Virus record (IMG/VR): IMGVR_UViG_3300025889_000131
Coordinates: 1-59,253 of that record
Length of the DNA: 59,253 nt
Strand: one strand, 5' to 3'
From: a virus
In this document: piece by piece, positions 1-7,197 of the stretch
Layout: every line of letters starts with the position of its first letter
Position numbering within the stretch: the stretch's first letter is position 1
The notes under the pieces: model-generated
The model's database searches: none
Seen by the model: only the letters and a program-made list of their open reading frames with translations
What the model was told of the DNA's origin: nothing
Translations under genes and position numbers: made by a program

Positions 1-625
1 TATAACGCTGCACGTCATTAATGATACCACGCCAATCTGGGTACTTTGCGATAATTAGCTGCTTTAGTACTTTTTCATCATACTCAGAAACATCCTCATT
101 CTCAAGAATAAATTTAATTCTCTTGAAGAACTTAGCAGCCAGAGCAGATGTTTCCTTTTTAGGAATAACAAAATTGACTTCAGTACATCTTGACTTAAGT
201 GCAGGAAGAATCTTGTTTACGTAATTGCAAGTAAGAATAAAACCACAATTCTTACTGAACTCTTCCATAAAACCACGAAGAGCTGGTTGTGTTGACTGTG
301 GATTTAGATAGTCAGCCTCATCAAGAATAACAAACTTACGTCCACCTGAAAATGACGCGGTTGATGCATAATCCTGAATGTCTGTTCGAAGTGTATCAAT
401 ATTTCCACGCATAGATCCATTGATTAGAATATAATCACAACCAACTTCTTCAAGCATGGCCTTGGCGACCGTTGTTTTACCAACACCCTGTGTTCCAGAA
501 AGAATTAAATTAGGCACACCTTTTTCTACAAATGATTCGAAGGTTTTACTCAATTCTTCTGGAAGAATACAGTCTGCAATTTTCTTAGGACGATACTTTT
601 CACACCAAAGAAATTCTTCACTCAT
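1..625 (-). CDS. 44: Sliding clamp loader ATPase subunit gp44 (3' end outside window)
   Basis: This is the N-terminal part of the AAA+ clamp-loader large subunit, which uses ATP to open the gp45 clamp and place it on primer-template DNA. The protein starts MSEEFLWCEKYRPKK, a typical RFC/gp44 start. It has a Walker A loop (GTQGVGKTT, about residues 40-48), a Walker B/DEAD-type motif (FVILDEAD) and a downstream LKSRC arginine-finger segment. The start is the ATG at 623-625 on the reverse strand, 14 bases after the gp45 stop codon. The adjacent clamp gene (gp45) is the expected T4 neighbour. The reading frame stays open to the left edge, so the C-terminal collar region is missing only because the window ends. 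Confidence 0.93.
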   Translation of the reverse strand, partial: MSEEFLWCEKYRPKKIADCILPEELSKTFESFVEKGVPNLILSGTQGVGKTTVAKAMLEEVGCDYILINGSMRGNIDTLRTDIQDYASTASFSGGRKFVILDEADYLNPQSTQPALRGFMEEFSKNCGFILTCNYVNKILPALKSRCTEVNFVIPKKETSALAAKFFKRIKFILENEDVSEYDEKVLKQLIIAKYPDWRGIINDVQRY

Positions 626-639
626 AATATAATGACTCC

Positions 640-1278
640 TTACTTACATGTAATCCAATATTTAGCAACTTCGCTTTCAAAGTAAACTGCTTGTTCGTAG
701 ACAGTTACTTTATAATCACCGGGTAGGAATGTCAACTTAGAAACATCGAGTACCGCTTCAAACTCTTTATCAGACTCACCAACTGTTTGATTGAACTGAT
801 TGGCTGTATTGTTCTTGCGATTTGTAACTTTTGCTGTTACGTTTTCTCCGTCACCAGAAAGAATAAAGTCTTCTGCGTTTAGTGTCCCAGCAGCCTTCTT
901 TGCTTTCGAAAAAACTTTTTCTGATACTGTAAATTCAGCAAGAGGATTTTCAAGTTTCAGATTTTTGTCAGGAGGAGAAATAATAGAGTCTGGATGCGCA
1001 AAGAAAAACGTGCCTTTGTTTGATCCATCATTGATAACAGCTTTCTTGTCTTCAATTTCGATTTCATAGTTTTCATCGAATAGACTCAGCATATTTAGAA
1101 AAGAGCTGATGTCATAGATACACATCTCACCATCGATACTTTGCTCAATTTCAAACTCTGCAAGAAAGTTCTTTTGTGGAGACATTGTACGAACAATGCT
1201 TCCTTCTTTAAGAAAAATGGATGGATTGATTAGTGATGCATTCTTAAGAATTTTAATAGTATCGCCACTCAATTGCAT
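640..1278 (-). CDS. 45: Sliding clamp gp45 (DNA polymerase processivity factor)
   Basis: This 212-residue protein is close to the 228 of T4 gp45 and begins MQLSGDTIKILKNASLINPS, the usual start of the clamp in T4-like phages. It forms the trimeric ring that tethers the polymerase and that also activates late transcription together with gp55. The reading frame is open further upstream, but the ATG at 1276-1278 is preferred because it has an AAAGGA ribosome binding site just before it and because the extra upstream residues are the out-of-frame shadow of the preceding gene. It lies directly before gp44, as in T4. Confidence 0.93.
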   Translation of the reverse strand: MQLSGDTIKILKNASLINPSIFLKEGSIVRTMSPQKNFLAEFEIEQSIDGEMCIYDISSFLNMLSLFDENYEIEIEDKKAVINDGSNKGTFFFAHPDSIISPPDKNLKLENPLAEFTVSEKVFSKAKKAAGTLNAEDFILSGDGENVTAKVTNRKNNTANQFNQTVGESDKEFEAVLDVSKLTFLPGDYKVTVYEQAVYFESEVAKYWITCK

Positions 1279-1282
1279 TTTA

Positions 1283-1567
1283 TTAGTCCTTTCGCTTATT
1301 TTTAGGAAATTTGATCTGATTTTTGGTCTTTGTTGCCAGATCATCAGCAACATGATAAAACAACATAGCTGTATCTTTGACTCCAAGATGCTGCTTATAA
1401 GCATCCGTTGTAGCAGCAAGAATTCCACCAAGAACAGCACTCGTAGCAATGGATTCTTCATTTACCATTGAGTCTAATTCTAATATATTCTCCGCCATGA
1501 TGTCAATAGTTTGTTTTTTAACTTTTTGGATTTGAAGTTTAATGAGAGCATCTTTACTAACTGGCAT
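1283..1567 (-). CDS. Unknown 94-residue protein upstream of gp45
   Basis: I do not recognise this family. The protein is 94 residues, with a lysine-rich N terminus, an alanine/glycine-rich central helix (around AVLGGILAATTDAYKQ) and a very basic C-terminal tail (KFPKNKRKD). No signal peptide or obvious catalytic motif is visible. The gene overlaps the preceding gene by 11 bases and stops 4 bases before the gp45 start, so it is translationally coupled within the clamp operon. Its position is where some T4-like phages carry a small RNA-polymerase-binding protein, but the sequence does not let me claim that function. Confidence 0.7.
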   Translation of the reverse strand: MPVSKDALIKLQIQKVKKQTIDIMAENILELDSMVNEESIATSAVLGGILAATTDAYKQHLGVKDTAMLFYHVADDLATKTKNQIKFPKNKRKD

Positions 1568-1988
1568 ATGAGATCTTTTGCTCCTCTTGTTTTAGATTTC
1601 TGGGAGATGTGTATTCTTTGAGATCTTCATGAACAGAATTAAGAGCAGACATATAATAATGTCTGATCCATTCATGATCAAGAATAACTCTTTCTGTTTT
1701 ACCATCGTTTTGAACACCCACAAGAAATTCAATATCACTGATAATATTTTGTTTTTCATGAAAACGCGGTTCAATGACAAATACATTTTTGAGAAGATGA
1801 CCTTTATCTGCTCTCGCAAAACTGTCTTCGACTGTTTTCTTATAATCATGAGAATGAACAATCATAATAGTGCGGCTGTTCATTTCTTCTACATGATGAG
1901 TAGATCTTCCTGTTCTTCGAGCACCCAAATCTATCATATTGAAAGAATGATTTATCATAAAGTCAAAATCGTCAATTGTCTCAAGCAT
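1557..1988 (-). CDS. Unknown 143-residue protein with a GARRTGRST segment
   Basis: I do not recognise this family. It has 143 residues; an N-terminal segment, GARRTGRSTHHVEEM (about residues 22-36), looks like a degenerate P-loop (the usual G-x4-GKS/T has R in place of K), followed by a hydrophobic strand with histidines (TIMIVHSHDY). The order loop, helix, strand is what a small nucleotide-binding domain would show, but no Walker B motif stands out. The ATG overlaps the stop codon of the preceding glycosyltransferase (TAATG) and its end overlaps the next gene, so it belongs to the same transcription unit. Function is open. Confidence 0.7.
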   Translation of the reverse strand: MLETIDDFDFMINHSFNMIDLGARRTGRSTHHVEEMNSRTIMIVHSHDYKKTVEDSFARADKGHLLKNVFVIEPRFHEKQNIISDIEFLVGVQNDGKTERVILDHEWIRHYYMSALNSVHEDLKEYTSPRNLKQEEQKISYAS

Positions 1989-2827
1989 TATTTTCTAACC
2001 TCCGCAGCATCAGCAGTTGCGGAAACTCCAACTTGAGCTAAAGCTTCCAGATTACCAGTAAAGTTGTATTTACCAGCATGAGATAATTTCATCCATGGAC
2101 ACATCCAGACTTTAATTCCGATATCTCTTGCCCAACGGCAGAACATGTAATCTTCGGAAAGATATCGATTCGATTTTTCATCAATGACAGTATCAAAGTA
2201 AGCCATGATCTGCCGTGTTCCATCAAAGTGTTTCGTGCGCACATGATCTGGCGTATAGAGTTGCTGTGGGTATGCTTCAGCGAATTTCTCAAATACTCGT
2301 CTTTGGATCATCATAAATCCAGTTCCGCCTTCAGATACTTCTGCTGGCTCATTAATCTTGATTTCACTAACTCCCTCAACTGGATTAAATACGTGATCAC
2401 CAACAAAATTCTCAAGTACATTTGGATTTTCGTCGGCAAATCCTTTATCTACAGCTTTCTTGATTTTCTCCCAGGAAATTGTCTTCTTTGGATAGGGTCC
2501 ACAAACGATATCCTTATCACTATCTGGATCAGCAATAGCAGCCAAAGTCAGAACATCATTAGCATCAAATTGAATATCAGCATCAATGAACATAAGATGG
2601 GTCATATCAGAACGAAGAAATTCATCAACTGTATAATTACGTGCGCGCGTAATAAGACTTTCGTTGAAAAGAAAGAACAGTCTCATATCAATTCCATAAC
2701 GTGTACAGATTGCGGAAAGATCAGCCACAGATTTTGTGTATGTGCCTTCACAAATCCCACCATACATTGGCGTGCCTAAAAAAATCTTTCGTTTTCTAAG
2801 TTCTTCTACTGTAATTTCCATTTCCAT
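1988..2827 (-). CDS. GT-A type glycosyltransferase-like protein
   Basis: A 279-residue protein with the fold signature of family-2-like (GT-A) nucleotide-sugar glycosyltransferases. After an N-terminal strand (KIFLGTPMYGG) comes the arrangement RARNYTVDEFL...THLMFIDADIQF, where DAD is the DxD metal/sugar-nucleotide site (about residues 82-84). A later acidic pair (LSEDYMFCRWARD) sits where the catalytic base loop usually lies. Related proteins occur in many marine T4-like phages. The acceptor is unknown: modified DNA bases, host surface sugars or a virion protein are all possible. The start ATG overlaps the peptide deformylase stop codon, so the two are co-translated. Confidence 0.75.
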   Translation of the reverse strand: MEMEITVEELRKRKIFLGTPMYGGICEGTYTKSVADLSAICTRYGIDMRLFFLFNESLITRARNYTVDEFLRSDMTHLMFIDADIQFDANDVLTLAAIADPDSDKDIVCGPYPKKTISWEKIKKAVDKGFADENPNVLENFVGDHVFNPVEGVSEIKINEPAEVSEGGTGFMMIQRRVFEKFAEAYPQQLYTPDHVRTKHFDGTRQIMAYFDTVIDEKSNRYLSEDYMFCRWARDIGIKVWMCPWMKLSHAGKYNFTGNLEALAQVGVSATADAAEVRK

Positions 2828-3351
2828 TATACTACTGCTCCAATTCTATCTCTTGCTTTATTAATTTTAACACGCTGTTTTAGTGCTTGTTGCTTATGAT
2901 AACGTGTTGCTCTTTTCAAGAAGTCAATGCCATTGATATGGTCATATTCATGCTGAATAACTCTAGCTGTCATTCCAGTAAAACGGCTGGCTTCAGGCTC
3001 ATTAAATTTGTTTGTCCAACGAAGACGAATACTTTCAGGCCGCTTGATTTTTAAGAATAAACCTGGAAATGATAGACAACCTTCTTCAATATAACATTTC
3101 TCTTCAGATTCATCAACTATTTTTGGATTAAAAATCATTCCAACATCACGTGTCTGATGATTTAAAATTGCAAAGACACTATAAGGATATCCAAGTTGAT
3201 TTGCTGATACTCCAAGAGCCCAGTTCTTTCCATAGAAACAGGACTTGAATGCTTCTTCAAGTTCTTCAATGGGAACCTGTGGATTATCGAAATCAAACGG
3301 TTCTGTTGGTTTATAAAGAATTGGATCTTTGGAATCAACTAATTTGGTCAT
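2827..3351 (-). CDS. def: Phage peptide deformylase
   Basis: This enzyme removes the formyl group from N-terminal methionine of new proteins. All three family motifs are visible: the GxGxAAxQ motif as GVSANQ (about residues 48-53), EGCLS with the metal-binding cysteine (C92), and HEYDH (134-138), which supplies the two metal histidines and the catalytic glutamate. The length (174 residues) is normal. The ATG at 3349-3351 was chosen over the TTG immediately before it. Phage deformylases are known from marine T4-like phages, where they are thought to raise deformylation capacity during heavy late protein synthesis; that role is inferred here. Confidence 0.92.
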   Translation of the reverse strand: MTKLVDSKDPILYKPTEPFDFDNPQVPIEELEEAFKSCFYGKNWALGVSANQLGYPYSVFAILNHQTRDVGMIFNPKIVDESEEKCYIEEGCLSFPGLFLKIKRPESIRLRWTNKFNEPEASRFTGMTARVIQHEYDHINGIDFLKRATRYHKQQALKQRVKINKARDRIGAVV

Positions 3352-3437
3352 CAATTTCTCTTAGCTTATCAAATATATCTTTGCCAAAAATTTCTTGCAT
3401 AAGAAATTCATATATGTAACGCCCATTATTAAATCTC

Positions 3438-4637
3438 CTATGCAAATTCAAGTTCAGTAATACTTTCGTCCCAGACCTCATGACGCTGTGTATTGTTATC
3501 CTGTAGAAGCTGAGTTGCTTTCATCATTGGAAGTTGACCTTCAAGATATTTCTTAATCTCTGTTGCCATATCTTTAGCTGTCGTCACTGGAACATTCTGA
3601 CAGACATGGTTTAAATTGCGTCTAGGATTGAGCAATTCAAAGTCTGAAGGAAGACCCATAATACCCATGCATTCACGGTATGTCAAAAATCTTTCTTCGA
3701 CTGGGTGAGTCATATTACGTGGAAGATGTCCGACGAAAGCTCCTGTGTAATTTTTAGGTACATAGAGAGCTCTCGTCATGATACCACCACCTGAGTCTAG
3801 TTTTTTCTGACGGCGTTCACATTTCTGAGCTTCTTTTTCATTTCCCTGTTCTCGGAAAAACTTAGCTAACTCTGGAAATGTAATTCCTTTTTTCCGAATA
3901 TATCCAGTCAATTCATATGACTTATCAAGAGATTCCACAAATTCAGCATGTGTCATCCCTGGATGCATTTTGTCCATAATAAAGCAGTAGTATGGATTAT
4001 CTCGAAGTTGTTTTTCGTTTGTCAGTTCTGTTTGAGTATTTCCTTTGAGATTGGAAAGGAATTCTTTGATTGGAGTATATGGACGAGAATAGTATCCCAT
4101 GGTAGGAACATGATCTTTCTCTTTCCAAAAGAAATAAAATGAACGTTGTCTATATTGTGGAAGACCATGAAGCAATGATTTTGTCTTATAGACTGTCATT
4201 GTATATCCGTTGTCTTTACCGATTTTGTAGATACGATCACGAATTTTCTTGCCGGTATTCCCAGCAAATGTAGGAGCGTTTTCACCCCAGAAGACTCTTG
4301 GCTTAATGTTTTCAAGTACATATTCAGCAGTGATAGCCATCCAATCATTTTTTGGATTGTCTGCACCAGAATGATGACTCATAGTACTGAGCCCTGCGCA
4401 TGGGCAAACAGTAGATACAACGTCAACCTCTTTTAGTTTTCTTGGAGGATCATCACCGTCAATGACTCGATACGGAATATCCAATGCTTTCCAGTTATTG
4501 TAGTAATTGATTAAGTGAGAGTCATTTGCTCCAAATGCTTCATATGATGCAATCCATTCTGGAGTTGAACCATAAACTTCATCTGATGCTAAAGAAATTC
4601 CACCAATAAGAGGGATGACACTTGCGTGTGTTATCAT
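3438..4637 (-). CDS. C5-cytosine DNA methyltransferase family protein
   Basis: A 399-residue member of the C5-cytosine methyltransferase family. The motifs run in the normal order: motif I-like SAM loop (PLIGGISLA, about 9-17), motif IV with the catalytic cysteine (CPCAGLS, C80), motif VI (WGENAP, 117-122), motif VIII (QYRQRSFY, 161-168) and a motif X-like C-terminal segment (QNVPVTTAKDMA). The long, lysine-rich stretch between VIII and X would be the target-recognition region. It overlaps the upstream TAGT-like glycosyltransferase gene by 4 bases (ATGA). The genome also encodes dCMP hydroxymethylase, which would block C5 methylation of its own cytosines, so the true substrate is unclear. Confidence 0.88.
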   Translation of the reverse strand: MITHASVIPLIGGISLASDEVYGSTPEWIASYEAFGANDSHLINYYNNWKALDIPYRVIDGDDPPRKLKEVDVVSTVCPCAGLSTMSHHSGADNPKNDWMAITAEYVLENIKPRVFWGENAPTFAGNTGKKIRDRIYKIGKDNGYTMTVYKTKSLLHGLPQYRQRSFYFFWKEKDHVPTMGYYSRPYTPIKEFLSNLKGNTQTELTNEKQLRDNPYYCFIMDKMHPGMTHAEFVESLDKSYELTGYIRKKGITFPELAKFFREQGNEKEAQKCERRQKKLDSGGGIMTRALYVPKNYTGAFVGHLPRNMTHPVEERFLTYRECMGIMGLPSDFELLNPRRNLNHVCQNVPVTTAKDMATEIKKYLEGQLPMMKATQLLQDNNTQRHEVWDESITELEFA

Positions 4638-5509
4638 TCAAACATTCCTTCCAGAGTTTTTACTGGCTCTTTTTTACTTGATTCATAAGCTTTCTTCCAT
4701 TGAATAACTGCTGCGAATTTATCCTGTCCACCCCATTCTCCCATCTTTGCAACCTTTGTTCTGATGGTTACAAATTCTGGAAACTTCCGAGCAAGTTGAG
4801 CCATTGATTTGTTATGGACTTCAAGTGTACGATATTCTGCACAACCACCTTCTGTTTGTGTCAAACCTGGACGCACGCGATATCTAAAACTGATTCGATT
4901 CTTGTATCCTTTGGTAAGCAACTGCAGCAAGATAAAATAATCCTGTGAGCATTTCAATGATGTGAAATCAATTTCTTCTTTTGGAAACGTCTTTCCATTA
5001 TAGAAATGAGCAATTGTCTGTCGCCAACAATCATCGTAATCTTGTTCACGAGGCATATTCCAGGTTGCTTCAAGACCACATGTAACAAACTCATCGAGCC
5101 AGTCGCTAATTTCTTTCATCATATTGTCAAAATAATCTTCGTATCCTTCGCGCTTGACATAATCATTGATTTCTGTATTGACGAGATTGTGCTGATCTTT
5201 TTCGGAGGGGCGTGATGTATAGACAAACTGCATAATGTCATCATCGAAAACAGCATACTTCTGATTACCGGCTTGATAAGCAATCCATTCACGAGTCGGA
5301 CTAAGACCATATTTAAGTGGATCTTCACCTTCTGGTTCTTTGCCTTGACACGGACAGACAAGAACAGGATATCCTTTTTCTTTGAGAGCTTCTTCTTCGT
5401 CAGCTGCAACGACAAGTACTGCTTTTTTCTTCCATTTTTCTGGAAGATAATCGTAAGTAAGTTGATTGTCTACGCGACGATAGGTGGGAATATAAAGAGT
5501 TTCAATCAT
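4634..5509 (-). CDS. TAGT-like (TET/JBP-associated type) glycosyltransferase
   Basis: The N terminus (MIETLYIPTYRRVDNQLTYDYLP) followed by a strand, a helix and a DDD metal-binding site (AVFDDDIMQF, residues 89-91) matches my recollection of the TET/JBP-associated glycosyltransferase (TAGT) family, whose phage members sit beside DNA-base-modifying enzymes. A further conserved-looking block SQDYFILLQLLTKGYKNRI lies in the second half. At 291 residues it is a compact single-domain enzyme. It is directly coupled to the C5-methyltransferase gene and lies two genes from dCMP deaminase and three from dCMP hydroxymethylase. The inferred role is transfer of a sugar to hydroxymethylcytosine in DNA; the family assignment is from memory and needs a profile search. 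Confidence 0.6.
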   Translation of the reverse strand: MIETLYIPTYRRVDNQLTYDYLPEKWKKKAVLVVAADEEEALKEKGYPVLVCPCQGKEPEGEDPLKYGLSPTREWIAYQAGNQKYAVFDDDIMQFVYTSRPSEKDQHNLVNTEINDYVKREGYEDYFDNMMKEISDWLDEFVTCGLEATWNMPREQDYDDCWRQTIAHFYNGKTFPKEEIDFTSLKCSQDYFILLQLLTKGYKNRISFRYRVRPGLTQTEGGCAEYRTLEVHNKSMAQLARKFPEFVTIRTKVAKMGEWGGQDKFAAVIQWKKAYESSKKEPVKTLEGMFE

Positions 5510-5511
5510 TG

Positions 5512-6015
5512 TTAATCATCCTTTGGTTCAAATACAACATCAATTTTTTTCTCGGCAGCACAGTAATTACAAACGACCTTTACATGATCTATATATGGGT
5601 GATCGAAGACAGTTTTAAATCCCCACGTTCTAATATCAATATCTTTGCCGTCTTTATATTTTATAACAATAGTTCCTCCGAGATGTACACTGTCATAAAA
5701 ATTTGGATCATTGACAAAACCAGATGATTTCTCTGTTCCATCTAAATCTGTCATTATAACATCTTCAACGGACTTCCAGTTTTTCCAGACATTCTTCATA
5801 TAATGAGTTACTTCTTGCTGAAAGATATCCATCCAATCCCAGACATAATTTACATCTTTCTGATATCTTTCAAGAGATTTACCAAGAATTTCTTCTATAT
5901 CTTTATCGAAATTATTTTCTAAAAATGTATAGTTGGAATCAGCAAATGCGGTTGTTCCAGTTGCCAAAGGAATTGATACAGCAACACCGCTAATCATAAA
6001 GTTACGTCTATTCAT
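5512..6015 (-). CDS. Tat-signal exported protein of unknown function
   Basis: A 167-residue protein whose first 25 residues form a textbook twin-arginine signal: NRRNFMI (the RRxF motif), a moderately hydrophobic stretch (SGVAVSIPLATG) and an AFA cleavage site before DS. The Tat route exports folded, often cofactor-bearing proteins to the periplasm. The mature part is acidic and aromatic (repeated W and Y), with a CNYC pair near the C terminus (VVCNYCAAEKK) that could bind metal. I do not recognise the mature domain. It is embedded between dCMP deaminase (2-base gap) and the TAGT-like gene, so it is expressed with the nucleotide-modification genes although it should act outside the cytoplasm. 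Confidence 0.75.
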   Translation of the reverse strand: MNRRNFMISGVAVSIPLATGTTAFADSNYTFLENNFDKDIEEILGKSLERYQKDVNYVWDWMDIFQQEVTHYMKNVWKNWKSVEDVIMTDLDGTEKSSGFVNDPNFYDSVHLGGTIVIKYKDGKDIDIRTWGFKTVFDHPYIDHVKVVCNYCAAEKKIDVVFEPKDD

Positions 6016-6016
6016 C

Positions 6017-6484
6017 TTAAAATTCTCCTAAAATCTCAACCTCAATACCAGTCTCTTCAAAATTCATAAGAGACTGCTTTAGTTTTATTGTCCAAATATT
6101 TTCTGGATCTAGATTTGATACAATGCTGGAAGGCATGATAACACGAGAGATTCCAACCTGAATAATTGCTTTAGAGCAACCGTCACAAATTGGACGACCA
6201 TGGACGTAAAGTACTGATCCTTTTAGCTTTACTCCATTGTATGTAGCATTATATATACAGTTCTCTTCTGCATGCACAGTAAGAGGATACTTTTTTTCTC
6301 TGTTCTCAAGTCTTTCTTGTGTGTCTGCAATTCCACGAGGAAATCCATTGTATCCAATAGACAGCACATAGTTGTCTTCTGGATTGACAGCAACAGCACC
6401 AACTTTTGATGAAGGATCTTTTGACCAAGTAGCTACATGAGCCGCAAGACCCATATATCTTTTATGCCAACTATCTGTAATCAT
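6017..6484 (-). CDS. cd: dCMP deaminase
   Basis: A 155-residue zinc-dependent deoxycytidylate deaminase that converts dCMP to dUMP, feeding dTMP synthesis. The zinc site is complete: HAEEN (H71, catalytic E73) and PICDGC (C100, C103). The N-terminal segment (DPSSKVGAVAVNPEDNYVLSIGYNGFPRG) is typical of the dCMP deaminase branch rather than of cytidine deaminases. The start overlaps the end of the dCMP hydroxymethylase gene by 14 bases. Together with gp42 next door it would split the dCMP pool between thymidine and hydroxymethylcytidine nucleotides, as in T4. Confidence 0.93.
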   Translation of the reverse strand: MITDSWHKRYMGLAAHVATWSKDPSSKVGAVAVNPEDNYVLSIGYNGFPRGIADTQERLENREKKYPLTVHAEENCIYNATYNGVKLKGSVLYVHGRPICDGCSKAIIQVGISRVIMPSSIVSNLDPENIWTIKLKQSLMNFEETGIEVEILGEF

Positions 6485-7190
6485 CTTTCACTTCATTCCA
6501 ATTCTTCTTAGTCATCAAATGATTTCCGGTTTTATACCAAGCCTCTACGCGCCAAAAATCACGTTCGTACACATGAAGACTACCAACCTGCCATGTGATG
6601 ATATATTTCTCAAGTTTCAACATATCAACCATAAGAGATGCAACATGTGATTGCCAAGCATAGTCATTACGATATCCAAACACAACATCATTGCTGCGCA
6701 TTTGCACAACAACTTCAAGTATATTGTTACGAATTAGATATTGCACAGCATTCGTACAGATAAAATCTGAACGACCATTTCTGCAATAATCATTATGCAT
6801 ACTCGGACGATTGTAAATCATTACAGCGCGCCGGCTGTTTGGATTCTTTCTGAGCTCTTCAATAACATTTAGATACTGATTTCCATTGTACTGAGACCAA
6901 ATAAGAAATCCATAGTTAGAATTGATAATGCCATCTTTATCTGCAACCTGCTCCCAGATTTCAGGTACCTTTCCAGGAATATCTTTGACATAAAGAGATT
7001 TTGACTGATACCAAGCCAATTCTCTCTCGATATAGTCATGATTGATCTTTCCGAAAATGGTTGGTTCATCGGCTACAAATGAAGCACCGACGATTTCAAG
7101 AGTCTTTACTCCAGTCTTATCGACAATAAATTCTTTTTCTTCTAAAAGATGACCAAACTCTTCTCTAATTTCGGCCACAAATTTTGTCAT
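6471..7190 (-). CDS. 42: dCMP hydroxymethylase gp42
   Basis: A 239-residue thymidylate-synthase-fold enzyme that adds a hydroxymethyl group to C5 of dCMP. It aligns almost throughout with my memory of T4 gp42 (246 residues): blocks VDKTGVKTLEIVGASFVADEP, YQSKSLYVKDIPG, SDFICTN (catalytic C145, T4 C148) and RSNDVVFGYRNDYAWQ. The Asp in RNDYAW (D176, equivalent to T4 D179) replaces the Asn of thymidylate synthases and marks specificity for dCMP. The open frame extends further upstream, but the ATG at 7188-7190 has a GAGG ribosome binding site and matches the family N terminus. It indicates that this phage makes hydroxymethylcytosine. Confidence 0.93.
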   Translation of the reverse strand: MTKFVAEIREEFGHLLEEKEFIVDKTGVKTLEIVGASFVADEPTIFGKINHDYIERELAWYQSKSLYVKDIPGKVPEIWEQVADKDGIINSNYGFLIWSQYNGNQYLNVIEELRKNPNSRRAVMIYNRPSMHNDYCRNGRSDFICTNAVQYLIRNNILEVVVQMRSNDVVFGYRNDYAWQSHVASLMVDMLKLEKYIITWQVGSLHVYERDFWRVEAWYKTGNHLMTKKNWNEVKDDYR

Positions 7191-7197
7191 TACTGCC

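Noticed and set aside
800-1069. Plus-strand open frame inside gp45
   Set aside because: It lies fully antisense to a well-supported clamp gene, has no ribosome binding site and no recognisable protein features.
3352-3437. Possible tiny gene (MQEIFGKDIFDKLREIDDQIS) in the 83-base gap before the deformylase
   Set aside because: It would be only 21 codons from its ATG, with no ribosome binding site and no known relative; it may be a remnant, so it was not annotated.
6471-7190. Calling this gene thymidylate synthase
   Set aside because: The Asp in RNDYAW and the close block-by-block agreement with T4 gp42 point to dCMP hydroxymethylase; the thymidylate synthase PCH motif is also absent.
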